Source of the DNA: Opitutus sp.
GTDB lineage: Bacteria; Verrucomicrobiota; Verrucomicrobiae; Opitutales; Opitutaceae
Direction of reading: 5' to 3'
Assembly: GCA_009695065.1 (NCBI GenBank)
Contig: SIBR01000005.1
Location: forward strand, 1-64,000
DNA: 64,000 nucleotides
Position 1 is the first letter of the stretch. The number at the start of each line of letters is the position of its first letter. The position numbers and the translations under genes are program-made. Shown piece by piece: positions 57,072 through 64,000 of the stretch. The notes under the pieces are model-generated. The model saw only the letters and a program-made list of their open reading frames with translations, did no database searches and had not been told where the DNA came from.

Positions 57072-58412
57072 TTACACGCCGAATCCAGGGCGATACTGCT
57101 TCGCGAGAAACTGATTCGCCGGGGCGTAGTTGGTGAACGCCATCGCCTTCGCGTCATACTCGAGGCGACGGCCGGCGCGGATGGCGACGCAGCCGAGGAG
57201 CGCGGTTTCGGTGAGCGCGGCCGAGTGATTGAAGTTGGACCCGGCGGCGGGGCCGCCCTTGCAGGCGCGCACCCATTCGGCGAAGTGGCCGCCCTCGATA
57301 CGTGGGATCTTTTTCGGCGGGAGGGTGGGCACGAGGTCGCGCATCTTCGCCTCGTTCACGATGCGGATGCCGAAGTTGTTGGCGTCGGCGATGACGGTCG
57401 CCTTGCTGCCGACGATGAGCGTGGCGTTTTCCGGGAGCTTGCGCTCGGGCTCCAGCTCGGGCGGGCGGGGCGGTTGCAGATTGCCGTCATACCAGCGGAC
57501 GGTGACGGGCGGGAGAGTGCCGCGCGCGGCAAATTGAAACGTGGTGACCGAGGCCGTCGGCCAGCTGATCGCGCTGGGTTTGGCGGCCGTGGCCTCGATG
57601 CTCACGGGCTGCGTGAGGCCGAGGGCCCAGTAGGCGGCATCGAGCTGGTGGCACGCCATGTCGCCGACGGCGCCGGTGCCGAAATCGTAATAGCCGCGCC
57701 AGTTGAACGGCAGGTAGGCCGGATCGTATTCGCGCGGCTGCGCCACCCCGAGCCAGAGATCCCAGTCGAGCGTCGATGGCGCGACGGGCATGAGCTTGCT
57801 GTGGTCGAGCGCGGCCACGCCCTGCGGCCAGATCGGCCGGTCGGTCCAGCTGTGCACCTCGCGCACCTCGCCGAGTACGCCGGCATCGAGCCATTCCTTG
57901 AGGAGCCGCGTGCCCTCGCCGGCGTGGCCTTGGTTGCCCATTTGCGTGGCGACTTTTTTCTCCCGGGCGATTCGCGCCAGCGCGCGCGCTTCCGCGACGG
58001 TGTGTGCGACTGGTTTCTCGACGAACACGTGCTTGCCAAGCGCCATCGCGGCCATCGCGATTGGAAAGTGCATGTGGTCGGGCGTGGCGATCGAGACGGC
58101 GTCGATCTGCTTGCCGAGTTTCTCCAGCATCACGCGGAAATCCCGGAAGCGCGGCACGGACGGATGCTCTTTGAAGGATGCGGCGGCGCGGGTGTCGTCC
58201 ACATCACAGAAGGCGACGATGTTCTCGGTGGCCGCGTAGGCTGTGACGTGCGCCCGGCCGCGGCCGCCGCAGCCGACGATGGCGATGCTGAGCTTGTTGT
58301 TGGGCGAGGCCCCACCCTGCGCGCGGCTCACGTAGGGAAAGGTGACGGCGGCCGCGGAGGCGAGCGACGTGCGTTTGAGGAAGTCGCGACGGGAGAGGGC
58401 GGGGGAGGGCAT
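57072..58412 (-). CDS. Exported Gfo/Idh/MocA-family oxidoreductase
   Basis: The start at 58412 places a twin-arginine leader ('SRRDFLKRTSLASAAAV'). Rossmann motif 'LSIAIVGCGGRGRAHVTAYA', EKP motif 'KHVFVEKPVAHTVAEARAL', then 'NQGHAGEGTRLLKEWLDAG' and the His-containing 'VGDMACHQLDAAYWALGL', all typical of the verrucomicrobial and planctomycetal branch. The C-terminal 'GSNFNHSAALTETALLGCVA' is also characteristic. 446 residues. Probably glycan or cyclitol metabolism. Confidence 0.92.
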   Translation of the reverse strand: MPSPALSRRDFLKRTSLASAAAVTFPYVSRAQGGASPNNKLSIAIVGCGGRGRAHVTAYAATENIVAFCDVDDTRAAASFKEHPSVPRFRDFRVMLEKLGKQIDAVSIATPDHMHFPIAMAAMALGKHVFVEKPVAHTVAEARALARIAREKKVATQMGNQGHAGEGTRLLKEWLDAGVLGEVREVHSWTDRPIWPQGVAALDHSKLMPVAPSTLDWDLWLGVAQPREYDPAYLPFNWRGYYDFGTGAVGDMACHQLDAAYWALGLTQPVSIEATAAKPSAISWPTASVTTFQFAARGTLPPVTVRWYDGNLQPPRPPELEPERKLPENATLIVGSKATVIADANNFGIRIVNEAKMRDLVPTLPPKKIPRIEGGHFAEWVRACKGGPAAGSNFNHSAALTETALLGCVAIRAGRRLEYDAKAMAFTNYAPANQFLAKQYRPGFGV

Positions 58413-58847
58413 GAGGAAAGAGAAGCGAAGCCGGGGTTGGGGTAAAATAGAAGCTGGCAAATCGCGCTAATCAACGCCGATCAAGGACGGCTCACGAACA
58501 ATTTGAGCCATTGCGGTCCATGGTTTGCGGGGATTTGTCCGCATTTATCGCCGGCGCGATGGCGCTTGTCGGAGCGTTTGCTTTTCGTCGGCGTCACGGA
58601 CGAATCTCGTCCGCCGGCTGACGGCAAAGAGCCGATTTCGAAAAGGCGAAGGGGCGCTCTGCGCCAGCTCGGCCAGTTTGAGGGTGGTCGGTCGTGACGT
58701 AACGCCCTTCTTGTCCCCCCCTGCCGCGGTGCCTTGATTCCACGCGAATCAGTGCGCGCCGGGCTATTTTTCTTGTGCCTCCGGTCCAAGCTGCGATGAG
58801 TCCGTTGCCCTTCGGGTTCCCCTCCCGCTGGATCCCTGCTTCATCCC
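58413..58847. other. Intergenic region between divergent genes
   Basis: 435 bases between the oxidoreductase and the cytochrome b gene. It should contain promoters for both directions, but I could not fix a convincing -35/-10 or sigma-54 site. Nothing else is recognised. Confidence 0.45.
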
Positions 58848-59612
58848 GTGTCGCCAGAAATTACTCCTCCAACCGCCGCGCCGCATGCCGGCTGGGTCAA
58901 AAGCACCCACTGGATCGTGACCGTCAGCTTTCTGCTGCTGGTCTTCACCGGGGTTGAAATTCTCATGGTGCACCCGCGGCTCTATTGGGGAGACGCCGGC
59001 AATGCGCTCATGCCCGCGTGGCTCGAGCTGCCCATCAGCAAGAATTACCGGCATGACGGATGGATCGGGAAGGAACCGTTCTTCAGCGGAGCCGACACGC
59101 CCTTTTCGGATGCGCGGACTTTCCGGACGTTTAACAAAAACGCGTGGGGCCGGAGCCTGCATTTTCTGGCCGGTTGGGGCCTGGTCGTCGCCGGAGGCAT
59201 TTATCTCCTGGCCGGCATTTTCTCGGGGCATTTTCGCCGCCATCTGCTGCCGCGTTGGTCCGCGATGCGCCGAGGGGCGTTCTGGGCCGAATTGCGGGAT
59301 CACCTGCGCCTCCGGATCAGGACGGCGACGGGCGGACCGGATTACGGCCTGCTGCAAAAGTGCGCCTACTTCGGAGTGGTCTTCATGGCGTTTCCCGGTG
59401 CGGTGATGACCGGTTTCACCATGTCTCCCGCCATTACCGCGGCGCACCCCTGGCTGCTGAAATTGTTCGGCGGTTACCAGTCGGCGCGGACGATCCATTT
59501 CTTATTGGCGGTCGCGTTGGTGCTTTTTACGGCCGTGCACATCGTTATGGTCGTCAAGTCAGGTTTCAGAAACCAGCTGCGCGCCATGACCCTGGGGAGG
59601 AAAAATCCATGA
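58848..59612 (+). CDS. Di-haem cytochrome b subunit of a membrane oxidoreductase
   Basis: 254 residues with four main membrane helices, each containing a His suitable for haem: 'VKSTHWIVTVSFLLLV', 'GRSLHFLAGWGLVV', 'ARTIHFLLAVALVLF' and 'FTAVHIVMVVKSG'. This is the b561/NiFe-hydrogenase-b type layout. GTG start. It overlaps the molybdoenzyme gene by 4 bases, so it is the likely quinone-linked partner of that enzyme. Confidence 0.86.
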   Translation: MSPEITPPTAAPHAGWVKSTHWIVTVSFLLLVFTGVEILMVHPRLYWGDAGNALMPAWLELPISKNYRHDGWIGKEPFFSGADTPFSDARTFRTFNKNAWGRSLHFLAGWGLVVAGGIYLLAGIFSGHFRRHLLPRWSAMRRGAFWAELRDHLRLRIRTATGGPDYGLLQKCAYFGVVFMAFPGAVMTGFTMSPAITAAHPWLLKLFGGYQSARTIHFLLAVALVLFTAVHIVMVVKSGFRNQLRAMTLGRKNP

Positions 59613-60373
59613 ACAAACCCGCTGCCCTATCCCGGCGCCGCTTTCTGATCGGCGGCGGCGCCGCCCTCGGCAGTCTCGCTCTTCCCAGCTGCAGCAAGAT
59701 CCCGCTGCCCCCCACCTATGGCAGCATCCTGCGGGTGGCGGACAACCTGACCTACTTGGCGCACCGCACCCTGTTGCCCGGGCAATCGCTCGTGCCGGAA
59801 TACAGCCACAAAGATATCTCGTCCTTTCCTGCGATTGGCTCGATCACGCCCGACGAACCGGGCAAGCGAGGTTACAGCGAGCCTTATCGCGAATTGCGGA
59901 AAGGTGGCTTTGCCGATTGGCGGCTCTCCATCGAAGGCGCGGTCGATCGCCCGGGTTCCTATTCGATGGCGGATCTCAAGCGGTTTCCCTCTCAAACCCA
60001 AATCACCCGGCATACGTGTGAGGAGGGTTGGAGCGCGATCGCGGAGTGGACCGGCGTGCCCCTCAGCCGGGTATTGCTCGCGGCCGGCTTGCGCCGTTCG
60101 GCGGTTTGCGTGTGCATTCACACCTACGATAGCTCGGCGATCCATACTTTCGATATGCTCGATGCCCTGCATCCGCAAACGCTGCTCACTTACGGGATGA
60201 ATGGCCGGGACCTGATGGTCCGGCACGGCGCCCCGTTGCGCCTGCGGATGGAAACTCAGATTGGCTACCAGAGCCGGAAATATCTCCAGCGCATCGTGGT
60301 CAAGGATGTCTTCGACGACGGCGGCAAGAACGGCATCGCCGTGAAGGGCTGGGCCTGGTACACGGGGATCTGA
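59609..60373 (+). CDS. Exported molybdopterin oxidoreductase, YedY/sulfite-oxidase fold
   Basis: Twin-arginine leader 'SRRRFLIGGGAALGSLALP' with a Cys shortly after. The sulfite-oxidase-type domain shows 'WRLSIEGAVDRPGSYSMADL' and 'TRHTCEEGWSAIAEWTGVPL', whose Cys is the expected molybdenum ligand. 'LTYGMNGRDLMVRHGAPLRL' and 'QIGYQSRKYLQRI' are also typical. 254 residues, one domain. With the cytochrome b it resembles an MsrPQ-like or related periplasmic reductase pair; the substrate is unknown. Confidence 0.88.
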   Translation: MNKPAALSRRRFLIGGGAALGSLALPSCSKIPLPPTYGSILRVADNLTYLAHRTLLPGQSLVPEYSHKDISSFPAIGSITPDEPGKRGYSEPYRELRKGGFADWRLSIEGAVDRPGSYSMADLKRFPSQTQITRHTCEEGWSAIAEWTGVPLSRVLLAAGLRRSAVCVCIHTYDSSAIHTFDMLDALHPQTLLTYGMNGRDLMVRHGAPLRLRMETQIGYQSRKYLQRIVVKDVFDDGGKNGIAVKGWAWYTGI

Positions 60374-60544
60374 GGAGGGAAGGATGAGTTGGGCTCAGTC
60401 CCCGGTGAGGGAGAACGCCCGCCCGCCGCGACTGGGAAGCGGGTGCAGCGCACGACGCACCGCGGAGAATCGAGTGTCCATCCTGTGGCTTTTCCGGTTC
60501 GGTGCCACTCGCACCGTCCCCATAGACCCTCGCAGCTCGATCCC

Positions 60545-61259
60545 ATGAATGCGGACGCTACCCCCGTCACCCCGCTGTACCCTGCGCGCCGCGACCGTGT
60601 TTTTCATACCGGTATGGCGGTCGCTTTCCTCCTCACCGCGATTGCCGGCTTTGGGCCGACTTATTTTTTCAAGCCGGTCCACCCTTCGCCCGAGCTGCCT
60701 CCGCTGCTGCATGTGCACGACTTGGGGTTCACGGCGTGGCTGGTGTTGCTGATTGTCCAGCGCGGGTTGGTTCGGACCGATCGGGTCGACCTGCACAAGC
60801 GCCTTGGGATCGCCGGAGCGGTGCTTGCGCCGCTGATGGTTCTCCTCGGGCTCTACGTGGCCGTCGATGGCGGGCGCCATGGGACGAACGCCGATGGCAT
60901 GGCGCCGCTTGCGTTCATGATCTTTCCCTTCGGGCAGGTGCTGATGTTTGGCGGACTCATCGGGCTGGGACTGTGGAAGCCGCGCCGACCGGAACTTCAT
61001 CGCCGGTTCATCCTGCTCGGGACGATCTGCACCCTGACGCCCGCCATCTCCCGCCTGGTGGATAAACGCTCGGTCCTCGCGTTGTTTCTCACATTGGGAT
61101 TCGTCGTCGTGGCCATGATCCACGATTGGAAATCCCGCCGCCGGGTGCACCCCGTCTATCTTTGGGGCGGCGCGATCATCCTGATTTCCGGCCCCCCTGC
61201 GCGCGGCGCTCGGAAATTCCACGGCGTGGCAGTCCTTCGCCCATTTCCTCGTCGGGTGA
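60545..61259 (+). pseudogene. Multi-pass membrane protein, copy 2, frameshifted in a C run near the end
   Basis: Intact from 'MNADATPVTPLYPARRDRVF' through about six helices, including 'GPTYFFKPVHPSPELPPLLH' and 'LGLYVAVDGGRHGTNADGM', to 'VYLWGGAIILISGP'. A run of six C at 61192-61197 then shifts the frame. Removing one C restores 'LRAALGNSTAWQSFAHFLVG' and TGA at 61257, matching the restored end of copy 1. As read, the protein would continue into an unrelated tail. Both copies carry the surplus C at the same place, which points to a shared cause. Confidence 0.75.
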
Positions 61260-61340
61260 GGCTGCCGAATCAGTCGGAAATCAAGACGCGCTTGGGCTGC
61301 TCTGAGCTTTTTTGTTCACCCCCCACCCCCCCCGAAAAAG

Positions 61341-61517
61341 ATGAAAACCGAAGCGATTGTCCGATTGATGGCCGGAGCGATGATCTTGATCAGCCTAGCT
61401 CTTTCCCACTGGCACCATTCCAACTGGATCTGGCTGACGGCCTTTATCGGCTTTGCCCTCTACCCGTCGGCGATCGTCATCCGCAAGCTCCGCGGTGAGA
61501 CGGCCACGGGAAGCTGA
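61341..61517 (+). CDS. Small inner-membrane protein, DUF2892-like
   Basis: 58 residues, 'MKTEAIVRLMAGAMILISL' then 'NWIWLTAFIGFALYPSAIVI', with two membrane helices and a basic end. This matches the size and layout of DUF2892 (YgaP-type membrane) proteins. 'GAAAAAG'-like purines just before the ATG may serve as ribosome binding site. It ends 10 bases before the methyltransferase gene. Confidence 0.7.
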   Translation: MKTEAIVRLMAGAMILISLALSHWHHSNWIWLTAFIGFALYPSAIVIRKLRGETATGS

Positions 61518-61527
61518 GGTGTGGACC

Positions 61528-62142
61528 ATGGACTGGGATGAAATTTACCGGAAGGGCGAAGTGTTCTGGAACAAGGGCGCGCCGTCGCCGCCGATGAAGC
61601 AGTATCTCGAGCGCCAGCCGGTGCGCGGCCGCGCGCTCGTGCCGGGCTGCGGCCACGGGCACGAGGTGGCGCTCGCGGTGGAGCACGGGCTCGATGCGAC
61701 CGGCCTGGACATCGCACCGACGGGCGTGGCGGAGGCGCGCGCTCTCTATCCGCGCCACGCGGAACGCTTCGTGGTCGGGGACGTGTTTGATCCGCCGGCG
61801 GAGCTGCGCGGCGCGTTTGACGTGGTCGTCGAGCACACCTGCATGAGCGCGCTGCCTCCGGCGCTGCGCGCCGACTACCGGCGCGGCATCGACCAGATGC
61901 TGCGGCCCGGCGGTTTGCTGATCGGGGTCTGGTTTATCAATCCCGATCTCGATCCGGGTGATGAGGGGCCGCCGTTTCCGCTCAGTGTGCCTGACCTGAC
62001 GGCCCTGTTCGCTGATAGCTACGAAATCGTGGCAGACTATGTCCCGGATGTGGCCTTTCACGGGCGCGAAGGCCGCGAGCGAGTGCGCGTGTTGCGGCGC
62101 GCGGCGCGGGCCGGCGGCCCGACGCCGCTCAACCGTGGCTAG
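61528..62142 (+). CDS. SAM-dependent methyltransferase, thiopurine methyltransferase family
   Basis: Starts 'MDWDEIYRKGEVFWNKGAPS', with 'W..r' features of the TPMT fold. SAM-binding motif I is 'RALVPGCGHGHEVALAV', then 'ATGLDIAPTGVAEARAL' and 'FDVVVEHTCMSALPPALRAD'. 'LRPGGLLIGVWF' matches motif III. 204 residues. Cytosolic methylation of a thiol, halide or other small molecule is possible. A truncated relative lies at 63131-63385. Confidence 0.9.
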   Translation: MDWDEIYRKGEVFWNKGAPSPPMKQYLERQPVRGRALVPGCGHGHEVALAVEHGLDATGLDIAPTGVAEARALYPRHAERFVVGDVFDPPAELRGAFDVVVEHTCMSALPPALRADYRRGIDQMLRPGGLLIGVWFINPDLDPGDEGPPFPLSVPDLTALFADSYEIVADYVPDVAFHGREGRERVRVLRRAARAGGPTPLNRG

Positions 62143-62218
62143 GGCAATGCCCCATGGTGGTCGTTGGGCGCGGGATATAGTGTTCCCGTCAACGTTTGCT
62201 GACGAGCCCTCCAACCCC

Positions 62219-63075
62219 ATGCCGGCGCCATTTCTGAATCACCGGCCAGCCAAAACAAACAACGGCCGGACCGCCCGCCCTGGTTCGCGCGCGTCGCGGC
62301 GTTTCGTTCGGGTTCGGAAGCGCGTCAATATGCTCGTGGTCGCGCTGCGCGCGATTCCGCGCGCTCGTTATGCCGCCGTTCTTCTCGTCCTCCTCGGCCT
62401 GGTCATCCTGCGTTCCTTTATCGGGGCGCACGTCCTCGGCACGTGGTGCCTCGAGGACGCGCCCGTCGCGATCGGCATGATCTTTCTTGCGCTCAGCTAC
62501 CGGGGTATGCCGCTCTCCCGGATCAGCTACTCGTTGATTTTTTGTTCTATTGCCTGCACGAGACCGGCGCGCACTGGACCTACGCTAGGGTGCCTTACGA
62601 TGAGTGGTGGCGGGCGCTCACCGGCGTGGCCCTCAACTCCCAACTCGGGTTGACGCGCAACCATTTCGACCGCCTCGTGCATTTTTCCTGCGGTTTCCTC
62701 ACCGCTTATCCAATTCGCGAGGTGTTCTTGCGCGTGGCGAATGTCCGCGGCTTCTGGGGCTATTTTTTGCCGCTCGATTTCACGATGAGCACGTCGATGT
62801 TCTACGAAGTCCTCGAGTGGCTCACCGCCGAAGTGGTCGGCAGCACGGCCGGCAACGACTACCTCGGCTCGCAGGGAGACGTCTGGGATTCGCAGAAGGA
62901 CATGGCGCTCGCCTCGGTCGGGGCGCTCCTCGCCATGACGATCATCGCGCTCATCACCTGGCACTACAAACGCGACCTTGCCCGCGAATTCGGTGAAAGT
63001 CTCCGGGTCAAAAGCGCCGCGCCGCTCGGCGAGGACGAAATCGCGAAAATCCAAATGAACGCGGACACGCGATGA
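62219..63075 (+). pseudogene. DUF2238 (YjdF-like) membrane protein, one frameshift
   Basis: The N-terminal frame has helix 'ARYAAVLLVLLGLVILRSF' and 'GMPLSRISYSLIF'. A run of six T at 62538-62543 is one base short; with it restored, coding continues 'LFYCLHETGAHWTYARVPYD', 'NHFDRLVHFSCGFLTAYPIR' and 'EWLTAEVVGSTAGNDYLGSQ' plus 'GDVWDSQKDMALA', the DUF2238 signature. It ends normally at 63075. Several membrane helices; role unknown. Confidence 0.8.
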
Positions 63076-63130
63076 ACGTTCGACCGCTGCCGTCCAACCC
63101 TTCCCCTAGGAATCGCCATGCCGCCCGACG

Positions 63131-63385
63131 ATGCGCGCCGACTACCGGCGCGACATCGACCAGATGCTGCGGCCTGGCGGTTTGCTGATCGGAGTGTGGT
63201 TTATCAGTCCGCATCTCGATCCGGGCGAGGCGGGGCCGCCCTTCGCTTTTCCCGTGCCAGAGTTGACGGCGCGCTTTGCCCGACGTCTACGAAATTGTCG
63301 AGGACGATGTGCCGCACATGTCTTTCGAAACGCGCGTGGGCCAGGAACGGGTGCGCGTGCGGCGGCGCGCCGGCTTGGTTCACCT
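63131..63385 (+). pseudogene. Truncated second copy of the TPMT-type methyltransferase
   Basis: 'MRADYRRDIDQMLRPGGLLI' and 'GVWFISPHLDPGEAGPPFAF' match the second half of the gene at 61528-62142 almost codon for codon. The first half, with the SAM-binding loop, is missing. The frame shifts at about 63278-63282, after which 'PDVYEIVEDDVPHMSFETRV' and 'GQERVRVRRRAG' continue the match. With the intact gene it flanks the DUF2238 gene. Confidence 0.75.
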
Positions 63386-63539
63386 CATGAGCGTTGAAAT
63401 CTCTCCCTTTCGGATGGCTCTACACCGAACTCCGCGTCCCGAAAAAACCGATGCCGATGCCCGCCTGCCCCGGGTTCGTTCGTTGAGTTATTGAAATCGG
63501 CCAAGCTGCTTCCACCCTCACTCGAAAGGAAGCATTGTC

Positions 63540-63847
63540 ATGTCCACCCCTTCCATTCGCCTGCACCGCGTCGACTTTTCACGACGGGGAACAGTCCCTC
63601 GTTCGGCGGCGAGTATTCCCAACTCGTCCCGCCCGAACGTCTCCGCTATACGGACAAGTTCGATGACCCGAACCTGCCCGGAGTCATGACCGTGACGGTT
63701 ACGCTGAAAAAAGTGGCCTGTGGCACAGAGCTGAATATGGAGCAAGCCGGTGAGTCGGCCGTCATTCCCGCCGAGATGTGCTGCCTCGGATGGCAGGAAT
63801 CGCTCATTCAGCTGGCGATGCTCGTCGAGCTGGAGATTCCCAATTAG
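63540..63847 (+). pseudogene. SRPBCC (AHSA1-like) gene with an internal deletion
   Basis: A good ribosome site (AAAGGA) precedes ATG 63540 and the start 'MSTPSIRLHRV', which is the expected N-terminus of this family. The frame then breaks at about 63570. Coding resumes in another frame as 'FTTGNSPSFGGEYSQLVPPE', 'RLRYTDKFDDPNLPGVMTV' and 'AEMCCLGWQESLIQLAMLVE', ending 'LEIPN' with TAG. As I recall the family, about 45 residues between the two parts are missing, including much of the first half of the fold. Confidence 0.7.
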
Positions 63848-64000
63848 TCGCTGCCAGGCTGGGGCTGTTGCGGACCGGCGTTTTACCTCTGGCCACGCGG
63901 CCGGCGGAGCGCAATCGTGCCCGGCCCATGAGTCGCTCGATGTGTTACCGTTGTTACTGGCCGGCCCGCCATTGCTGGTGCGGGTCGATCACGCCCATGC

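Noticed and set aside
56868..58445. 525-codon plus-strand frame opposite the exported oxidoreductase
   Set aside because: Its composition is typical of an antisense shadow, while the minus strand has a complete twin-arginine oxidoreductase.
63954..64000. 3' end of a minus-strand gene entering from the right edge
   Set aside because: The open frame ends 'MGVIDPHQQWRAGQ' and TAA, which looks protein-like, but 45 bases are too few to support a call.

Overview
The window is GC-rich DNA whose gene content fits a verrucomicrobium close to the Opitutaceae. The signs are a PEP-CTERM protein, a large Ig-repeat protein with duplicated C-terminal domains, twin-arginine Gfo/Idh/MocA oxidoreductases, sugar-phosphate epimerase-like and polysaccharide-related secreted enzymes, and many small conserved families. 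This assignment rests on family recognition, not on a search. I saw no tRNA, rRNA, CRISPR array, insertion sequence or prophage.

Region 1 (1-7.0 kb) holds the end of a giant Ig-repeat protein, a 5'-3' exonuclease and, on the minus strand, a frameshifted PEP-CTERM protein. Region 2 (7.1-22.6 kb) is the centrepiece: a type II secretion operon in the order small secreted protein, gspE, F, G, H, I, J, K, L, M, C, then a secretin divided into two separate genes, then an NtrB-like kinase and an NtrC-like sigma-54 activator. A near-perfect sigma-54 promoter stands 26 bases before the first gene. Upstream of it are two dyad repeats set 32 bp apart, as expected for an NtrC-type enhancer. I infer that the activator encoded at the operon's end drives the operon.

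Region 3 (22.6-30.7 kb) holds an orphan response regulator interrupted by an amber codon, hisG, the agmatine-to-putrescine pair aguB-aguA, a serine hydrolase, an amidohydrolase and a decayed ice-binding-like gene. Region 4 (30.8-46.5 kb) holds a sulfide:quinone-reductase-like flavoprotein, a cupin, a broken dihaem cytochrome c, a nucleoside-type MFS transporter and carbohydrate-type oxidoreductase and epimerase genes. It also has a broken esterase, a beta-helix protein, an isochorismatase-like hydrolase, a large alpha/beta hydrolase, a broken lipocalin and a fasciclin protein.

Region 5 (46.5-64 kb) holds an isoquinoline-oxidoreductase-type molybdoenzyme subunit, a cNMP-binding histidine kinase with an amber codon, a polytopic membrane protein, a DUF2959 lipoprotein and two oxidoreductases. 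It also has a cytochrome b plus YedY-like molybdoenzyme pair, two copies of a membrane protein gene, a TPMT-type methyltransferase with a truncated second copy, a DUF2238 membrane protein and a deleted SRPBCC gene.

Many genes, most of them beyond 29 kb, carry single-base frameshifts (several in C, G or T runs), small internal deletions or an in-frame amber codon. TAG also ends many intact genes here, so code reassignment is ruled out. Assembly error and real gene decay cannot be told apart from the sequence alone.
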